A stretch of DNA of 16,679 bases, taken from positions 1 through 16,679 of the forward strand of contig JAUVEK010000016.1 in assembly GCA_030594795.1 (NCBI GenBank), given 5' to 3'. Of this stretch, positions 13,300 to 16,679 are shown piece after piece. Origin of the DNA: Candidatus Nanohalarchaeota archaeon (lineage in GTDB: Archaea; EX4484-52; B79-G9). A model generated the notes under the pieces. The model was not told the DNA's origin. It saw only the letters and a program-made list of their open reading frames with translations, and ran no database searches. Positions within the stretch are counted from its first letter, which is position 1. Each line of letters opens with the position of its first letter. The position numbers were made by a program, and so were the translations under genes.

Positions 13300-14283
13300 C
13301 TAATCGGCATGATCTATGGCTTCTTCAGCAATATTGTATGAATGAGATGCAATACTGAATATATTTGAAATAATTATGTTTACAGGTATCAGAATTTCTT
13401 TTTCAAGATTATCAAGATTAATGCTATTTTTCTTTTTGACAAACTCGTCTTTCCTGTCAACGAGGAGGTTTGCTGCGTGAAAATCTTTTTTGAAGTAACA
13501 CTTCATTGCATTCTCATAATAGTCGAGGGTCATTTCGTAGAACTCATAAATCTCATTAGAAACATTTTCAGGAATAGATTTTATCCGTATCTTCTCCTGG
13601 GCAATTACAACAATATGGTCTGTCAGCCCTTCAATCTGTTCAATAAGGCATTTATATGACATGCATTCCATTGTGCTGATGTTCAGCTGCTTTAATATCA
13701 GTGAGTTTCTTATGGCAAGCCCTGTTTCTCTTTTGACAAGAAATGTTATCCTGTCGATTTCCTCTTCCCAGTTCATTATGCTTTCAAGGGCTTTGCAGCT
13801 TTCTGGTTCAATCTTCATTGCATCTGTCAGCATAAATTTTGATATTATGAAGGCGCGCCTTATGGATTTCATGAATGAGAGGTAGTCGTTCGAGAAGAAG
13901 TCCTGCAATATTATTGTGTTTGCTGTTTCGTCACTGATTTCAAAACCGATTGCCCTTTTTATGTGCTGGAGTATGGCTTCGCGTTTTTCTGAGTCGAATC
14001 CTATTTTGGATACCAGCTTGATGCGGTTTGAGCCGTCCAGATAGGTTGCAAGAAGCATTCTTTTGAGTGCAGAGTCACTTAAGTTGTCTATGTCTATGTT
14101 ACGTTCATTGATAACCTTTTCAGATGAATATATATTTACGAGCAGGGAGCCGTTTTTGTCTTCAAAGACTGTTAATTTGTCTCCTGCAGAGATGTTGTTT
14201 TTGGATATCCATGATTTCGGGAGGGAGACTATATATGTTGAGACTCCTGTTTTCTGGACTTTTCTTATATCTGTACTAATCAT
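13300..14283 (-). CDS. AbrB-domain/PhoU-like regulator
   Basis: A 327-residue cytosolic regulator. Residues 1-50 form a SpoVT/AbrB swapped-hairpin DNA-binding domain (RKVQKTGVSTYIVSLPKSWI, then NISAGDKLTVFEDKNGSLLV). The rest is two PhoU-like helical bundles, recognisable by the glutamate/aspartate-rich helix EEEIDRITFLVKRE and by EQIEGLTDHIVVIAQ. This AbrB-PhoU architecture is common in archaea and is annotated as phosphate uptake regulator. No pst transporter genes lie in this window, so phosphate is an assumption. ATG 14283 is preceded directly by AGGTGAT and gives a family-like N-terminus. ATG 14310, nine codons earlier, is an alternative with TATA repeats about 25 nt upstream. It is divergent from the 87-residue gene across an AT-repeat tract. 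Confidence 0.85.
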   Translation of the reverse strand: MISTDIRKVQKTGVSTYIVSLPKSWISKNNISAGDKLTVFEDKNGSLLVNIYSSEKVINERNIDIDNLSDSALKRMLLATYLDGSNRIKLVSKIGFDSEKREAILQHIKRAIGFEISDETANTIILQDFFSNDYLSFMKSIRRAFIISKFMLTDAMKIEPESCKALESIMNWEEEIDRITFLVKRETGLAIRNSLILKQLNISTMECMSYKCLIEQIEGLTDHIVVIAQEKIRIKSIPENVSNEIYEFYEMTLDYYENAMKCYFKKDFHAANLLVDRKDEFVKKKNSINLDNLEKEILIPVNIIISNIFSIASHSYNIAEEAIDHAD

Positions 14284-14302
14284 ATCACCTATTTGTCTGT
14301 CT

Positions 14303-14366
14303 ATATACATATATTTGTCATATATATTATATATAGATGTATATATAAATCTATATAGTATATGCG
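14303..14366. repeat. TATA-rich alternating AT tract
   Basis: Nearly uninterrupted TA/AT dinucleotide runs with repeated ATATATA and CTATATA units lie between the divergent PhoU-like and 87-residue genes. They contain several possible TATA boxes for the minus-strand gene. No coding frame is present. Confidence 0.5.
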
Positions 14367-14369
14367 TCG

Positions 14370-14377
14370 TTTATTAA
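14370..14377 (+). promoter_or_regulatory. TATA box for the 87-residue membrane protein gene
   Basis: TTTATTAA is centred about 29 nt upstream of ATG 14403, consistent with a leaderless transcript. Confidence 0.45.
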
Positions 14378-14402
14378 TACAGGCAAACCGCATATAAGTA
14401 GT

Positions 14403-14666
14403 ATGAAGTTTCATTTTATTTCTTCTGTAGTGATGACATTTATAGTCGGGTTTATGGCACTGAATGACAACCTGAGCATGAGAGTAATGCTTATCCTGCC
14501 TGTAATCCTGTTTTACCAGCTTACGTTCATAATGTTCCAGGTGGAATGTGATGTTGTGTACAAAGCCTCATGGTCTGCAAAAGAGAAAAAGTTAAAAAAA
14601 TGCGTTGCAGAGGAGACTGCTGAGAAGATAGTTAGACATTATACGCATCAAAAGCCTGTTTTGTAG
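14403..14666 (+). CDS. Small membrane protein, unknown
   Basis: An 87-residue protein I do not recognise. It has two hydrophobic segments (about residues 4-20 and 27-45, VMLILPVILFYQLTFIMF), followed by a basic, amphipathic cytosolic-type tail (SAKEKKLKKCVAEETAEKIV). A hairpin membrane protein with both ends on one side is likely. Its last codons (KPVL and the TAG at 14664-14666) lie inside the hypD-derived repeat, read antisense. The same TAG is present in frame in the intact hypD locus at 15388-15390, so overlap with the hypD 3' end is probably ancestral. A TATA box is placed correctly upstream. The function is unknown. Confidence 0.55.
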   Translation: MKFHFISSVVMTFIVGFMALNDNLSMRVMLILPVILFYQLTFIMFQVECDVVYKASWSAKEKKLKKCVAEETAEKIVRHYTHQKPVL

Positions 14667-14781
14667 GCGATTGCGCAGGCGCCTTCGGCGGATACCATGC
14701 ATGCGCCTATGGGGTTGTTTGGGTTGCATGATTTTTTGAAGAGTCTGCATTCAGCTGGGTCTTCTATGGCATCTGCATGCG
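14648..14781 (-). pseudogene. hypD: 3' fragment of hypD (pseudogene)
   Basis: This stretch encodes PAECRLFKKSC, then GACMVSAEGACAIAYKTG, differing from the C-terminus of the intact HypD by only three of about 35 residues. It lacks everything upstream. Nucleotides 14653-14756 match 15377-15480 at about 90% by hand alignment. Further in, the fragment lacks 17 bases relative to hypD, which breaks the frame, and resumes with CATCTGCATGCG (14770-14781, matching 15511-15522). After that point homology stops and the promoter of the next gene begins. The hypD stop codon is not conserved; the frame adds Phe and stops at 14648. No start, no catalytic cysteines of the N-terminal part and no function are expected. 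Confidence 0.88.
14653..14781. repeat. Direct repeat, left copy (hypD 3' end)
   Basis: The left arm of a pair of direct repeats that flank the second Cys-Trp/Cys-Phe gene; it is 129 bp against 146 bp for the right arm because of a 17-bp deletion. Confidence 0.85.
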
Positions 14782-14789
14782 TTCGAAAA

Positions 14790-14797
14790 TATATAAG
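14790..14797 (+). promoter_or_regulatory. TATA box for copy 2 of the Cys-Trp/Cys-Phe gene
   Basis: TATATAAG lies 30 nt upstream of ATG 14824 and only about 9 nt after the end of the hypD fragment. It therefore arrived with the duplicated gene or was formed at the junction. Confidence 0.6.
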
Positions 14798-14823
14798 CAG
14801 CAAAAGCTCAATTACTGAACTAT

Positions 14824-15369
14824 ATGATATACAAAGTAGTTGCATCTACCATAATTGCAATCGCAGCGGTTGCACTTCTGTTTGGTATAATGCAAATTAT
14901 TTTTTTAGATACTACCACACCCATTACATGCAAACTGCACAAAAATGTGATACGACACATACATCTTCCTGATTTTGCTAAACCTCCAATGCCGGAAAAG
15001 TGCTCTACAGACCCGAATGAGGAGCGCATAACTGTAGAAAATATGACAAACCAGGTACTTGCGAGTTTCATTGTCCGATGCTGGGAAAAGGCAAAAGAGG
15101 GAATGTATGGCAAAAAACTGGAATGCTTTGAACTTCATGCTGAGAAGGTAAGCGGGACTATAGATGAGGGTGAAGTGACGGCTGTAATTGAATCAGACAA
15201 TAAGTGTTCATTTATCCCAAACAACTGGCTGGATATTGAGAATGTGTCTTATCCTAGTTCGTGTGGAAGCGAGAACAAGATAATGTGGAAGATTAATGAC
15301 ACTATTGTGGATGGAAATACCATTATATTGAAATATAATCCATTAGCACATTGGGTTGAAGTGATATGA
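14824..15369 (+). CDS. Membrane-anchored Cys-Trp/Cys-Phe protein, copy 2
   Basis: A 181-residue paralogue of the protein at 12291-12845, about 75% identical by hand alignment. It differs in length by one 3-residue gap (after SCGS) and has the same transmembrane helix (STIIAIAAVALLFGIM), the same RCWEKAKEGMYGKKLECF motif, all corresponding cysteines, and an identical last 14 residues (ILKYNPLAHWVEVI). Strong conservation of the ectodomain and lack of frameshifts suggest it is functional. It is flanked by direct repeats of the hypD 3' end. Its partner gene is missing: after its stop only a trace of the partner's start (ATGAAAAGTTTAGCC, 15366-15380) remains, preceded by the degraded Shine-Dalgarno GAAGTGAT. 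The stop ends 5 nt before the convergent hypD stop codon. Function unknown, as for copy 1. Confidence 0.82.
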   Translation: MIYKVVASTIIAIAAVALLFGIMQIIFLDTTTPITCKLHKNVIRHIHLPDFAKPPMPEKCSTDPNEERITVENMTNQVLASFIVRCWEKAKEGMYGKKLECFELHAEKVSGTIDEGEVTAVIESDNKCSFIPNNWLDIENVSYPSSCGSENKIMWKINDTIVDGNTIILKYNPLAHWVEVI

Positions 15370-15374
15370 AAAGT

Positions 15375-16415
15375 TTAGCCTGTCTTGTAGGCGATGGCGC
15401 AGGCGCCTTCGGCTGAAACCATGCATGCGCCCATAGGATTGTCTGGTCTGCATGATTTTTTGAAGAGTCTGCATTCAGCTGGCTCTGCCAGGCCGAGGAG
15501 GATGTCAGGGCATCTGCATGCGCTGTTTGTTTTGGGTTCTTTTACGTGTTTTAATGTGTCTTTGAATTTTTCTTTGGCGTCGCATTGAGCGAATTTGGCG
15601 CGTATTTTAAGGCCGGATGATGCAACTGTTCCGAGGCCTCTCCATTCTGTGTCTTCTGGCTCGAAGACCTCGGCTATTACTGATTTTGCTCTCGTGTTTC
15701 CTTCGGGGCGGACTACTCTTGAGTATTCTGTTTCTACTTTTTTTTCGCGTTTTTTTATTTGCAGGAGGAGCATCTGGATTGATGCCAGGACATCGACTGC
15801 CTCGAAGCCGGAGATTACCTGGGGCGCATTGATGTCTTTGTAGGCGTCGGAGCCGATTATTGCTGAGACGTGGCCGGGGCTGATAAAGCCGTCTATTTTT
15901 GTGTTTTTTGATGATACGAGGATTTTCAGGGCGTTTGGCATTGTCTTGTGGGCTGAGTAGACGCAGAGGCCTTTTTTTATGGCGACTGCGCTCATGGGAG
16001 CAGTTGTTTCAAAGCCGATGCCGAAGAAGACGAAGTTCTTATTGCTGCCGGCCAGCTTCAGGGCGTCTGTTGTTGAGTAGACTATCAATATGTCTGAGCC
16101 TTGTTGTCGCGCGCCTTCAAGGCTCATCTTTGTGCCCGGCACTTTTAGCATGTCGCCGTAGGTTGCTATGCTTACTCCGCTTAAGGCCAGTTCTACTACA
16201 GAGTCTATGTCTTTTTGGGATGTGACGCATACGGGGCAGCCGGGGCCGCTAATTAATTTTATGTTTTTCGGGAGGATTGATTTTATGGCGTATTTTGCGA
16301 TTGTCTGGGTGTGGGTCCCGCAGACTTCCATCAGGGTTATGTCTTTTGGGATGGCTGATGCTGTTTTTTGTATTTTGCCTATGAGATCTTTTGCCAGTTC
16401 TTTTCCTGCGAACAT
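15375..16415 (-). CDS. hypD: Hydrogenase maturation factor HypD
   Basis: A 346-residue Fe-S scaffold protein that, with HypC, assembles the Fe(CN)2CO unit of NiFe hydrogenases. Conserved cysteines are present: Cys32 in VCGTHTQTI, and Cys60 and Cys63 in SGPGCPVCV, which hold the iron/cyanide chemistry. The C-terminal cluster is at Cys300, 302, 315, 322, 331 and 339 (CRCPDILLG ... GACMVSAEGAC), which includes the ligands of the 4Fe-4S cluster. GFETTAPMSAVAI and GFISPGHVSAIIG are further family motifs. Length is slightly short of the usual 360-380 but all motifs are present. It follows hypC by 5 nt. Its TAA stop (15375-15377) is built from bases that align with the start of a truncated neighbouring gene rather than with the hypD fragment at 14648. 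Confidence 0.96.
   Translation of the reverse strand: MFAGKELAKDLIGKIQKTASAIPKDITLMEVCGTHTQTIAKYAIKSILPKNIKLISGPGCPVCVTSQKDIDSVVELALSGVSIATYGDMLKVPGTKMSLEGARQQGSDILIVYSTTDALKLAGSNKNFVFFGIGFETTAPMSAVAIKKGLCVYSAHKTMPNALKILVSSKNTKIDGFISPGHVSAIIGSDAYKDINAPQVISGFEAVDVLASIQMLLLQIKKREKKVETEYSRVVRPEGNTRAKSVIAEVFEPEDTEWRGLGTVASSGLKIRAKFAQCDAKEKFKDTLKHVKEPKTNSACRCPDILLGLAEPAECRLFKKSCRPDNPMGACMVSAEGACAIAYKTG
15377..15522. repeat. Direct repeat, right copy (within intact hypD)
   Basis: The 3'-terminal 146 bp of intact hypD, matching 14653-14781. The two arms bracket copy 2 of the Cys-Trp/Cys-Phe gene. Confidence 0.85.
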
Positions 16416-16420
16416 ATGTA

Positions 16421-16639
16421 TCAGCTGCTTTTTAGTTCATTGAGCATGTCAATGTTTTTTTTGATGTCTTTTTCATCTACAATCTCTATTGCAAAGCCTG
16501 CGTGGACCAGCACGTAGTCGCCGGGGTTTGCTTTGACAAGCTCTATGTTGATGTCTTTTTTGACGTTTCCAAAATCGACTTGCGCAAATTTCCGATTGTC
16601 TTTTAGCTCGATGACTTTGCCCTGTATAGAAAGACACAT
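16421..16639 (-). CDS. hypC: Hydrogenase maturation chaperone HypC
   Basis: A 72-residue HypC/HybG-type OB-fold chaperone. The essential Cys2 directly after the start Met (MCLSIQGKVIE) is present, followed by the core VDFGNVKKDINIELV and PGDYVLVHAGFAIEIVDE. It carries the iron precursor between HypD and the hydrogenase large subunit. Length and start are typical, since Cys2 must be N-terminal. It is the first gene before hypD on the minus strand, with a TATA box about 28 nt upstream of ATG 16639. HypE, HypF, HypA and HypB and the hydrogenase itself are not in the window. Confidence 0.95.
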   Translation of the reverse strand: MCLSIQGKVIELKDNRKFAQVDFGNVKKDINIELVKANPGDYVLVHAGFAIEIVDEKDIKKNIDMLNELKSS

Positions 16640-16662
16640 GGGTTATTAGTTGATTTGCAAGC

Positions 16663-16670
16663 TTAAAAAT
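16663..16670 (-). promoter_or_regulatory. TATA box for the hypC-hypD operon
   Basis: ATTTTTAA on the minus strand is centred about 28 nt upstream of ATG 16639, as for leaderless archaeal mRNAs. Confidence 0.55.
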
Positions 16671-16679
16671 TGTGGGGGG

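Noticed and set aside
14648..14845. 65-residue frame over the hypD fragment as a functional small gene
   Set aside because: Its N-terminal half is the antisense of the copy 2 start and promoter; only the hypD-derived tail is homologous to a protein, so it is a pseudogene.
15899..16225. Cys/Leu/Arg-rich plus-strand frames opposite hypD
   Set aside because: Antisense translation of hypD; low-complexity composition is typical of shadow frames.
1..16679. tRNA, rRNA, CRISPR array or transposase genes
   Set aside because: I saw no cloverleaf with a T-loop consensus, no rRNA segment, no regularly spaced repeats and no transposase or TnpB motifs.

Overview
The window reads as archaeal chromosome. 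It encodes Trm56, the archaeal wyosine enzyme Taw1, isopentenyl phosphate kinase, an AbrB/PhoU-type regulator, a UPF0058 protein and tandem Lrp-like regulators. Most first genes of transcription units have an AT-rich TATA-like box 25-34 nt upstream of the start codon, which implies leaderless or short-leader mRNAs. Downstream genes tend to use Shine-Dalgarno sequences of the GAGGTGATC type. The small N-terminally anchored Cys-Trp...Cys-Phe proteins, the huge Asn-Xaa-Ser/Thr-rich surface protein and the tandem Lrp protein fit a DPANN-type or Altiarchaeota-like lineage, but that placement is inference and not proven here.

Left part (1-5.5 kb): a 1073-residue exported, C-terminally anchored surface protein (minus) is followed by a glycine N-methyltransferase-like enzyme (minus). 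The latter is divergent from a tandem Lrp/AsnC regulator (plus). Middle (5.5-8.9 kb): a plus-strand run of two HAD phosphatases, then ubiX, ipk and trm56. UbiX (makes prenyl-FMN) next to IPK is the signature expected of the archaeal modified mevalonate pathway, whose UbiD-type decarboxylase needs prenyl-FMN and yields isopentenyl phosphate, the IPK substrate.

Middle right (8.9-12.2 kb): an unrecognised 153-residue protein (minus), a UPF0058 protein (plus), taw1 (minus), a 73-residue CxxxC protein (minus), a short intergenic element with two perfect 9-bp palindromes resembling IS200/IS605-derived mini-elements, and RNase Z (minus). Trm56, Taw1 and RNase Z all act on tRNA.

Right part (12.2-16.7 kb): a two-gene operon of membrane-anchored Cys-Trp/Cys-Phe proteins converges on an AbrB/PhoU-like regulator. 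Then come an 87-residue membrane protein, a decayed 3' fragment of hypD, a second copy (about 75% amino-acid identity by hand alignment) of the first operon gene, and intact hypD and hypC for NiFe-hydrogenase maturation. The hypD fragment and the extra gene copy are best explained as the scar of a tandem duplication of roughly 2.5 kb followed by an internal deletion. That scar, the undescribed Cys-Trp/Cys-Phe family, the palindrome pair and the ubiX-ipk pairing are the observations most worth following up.
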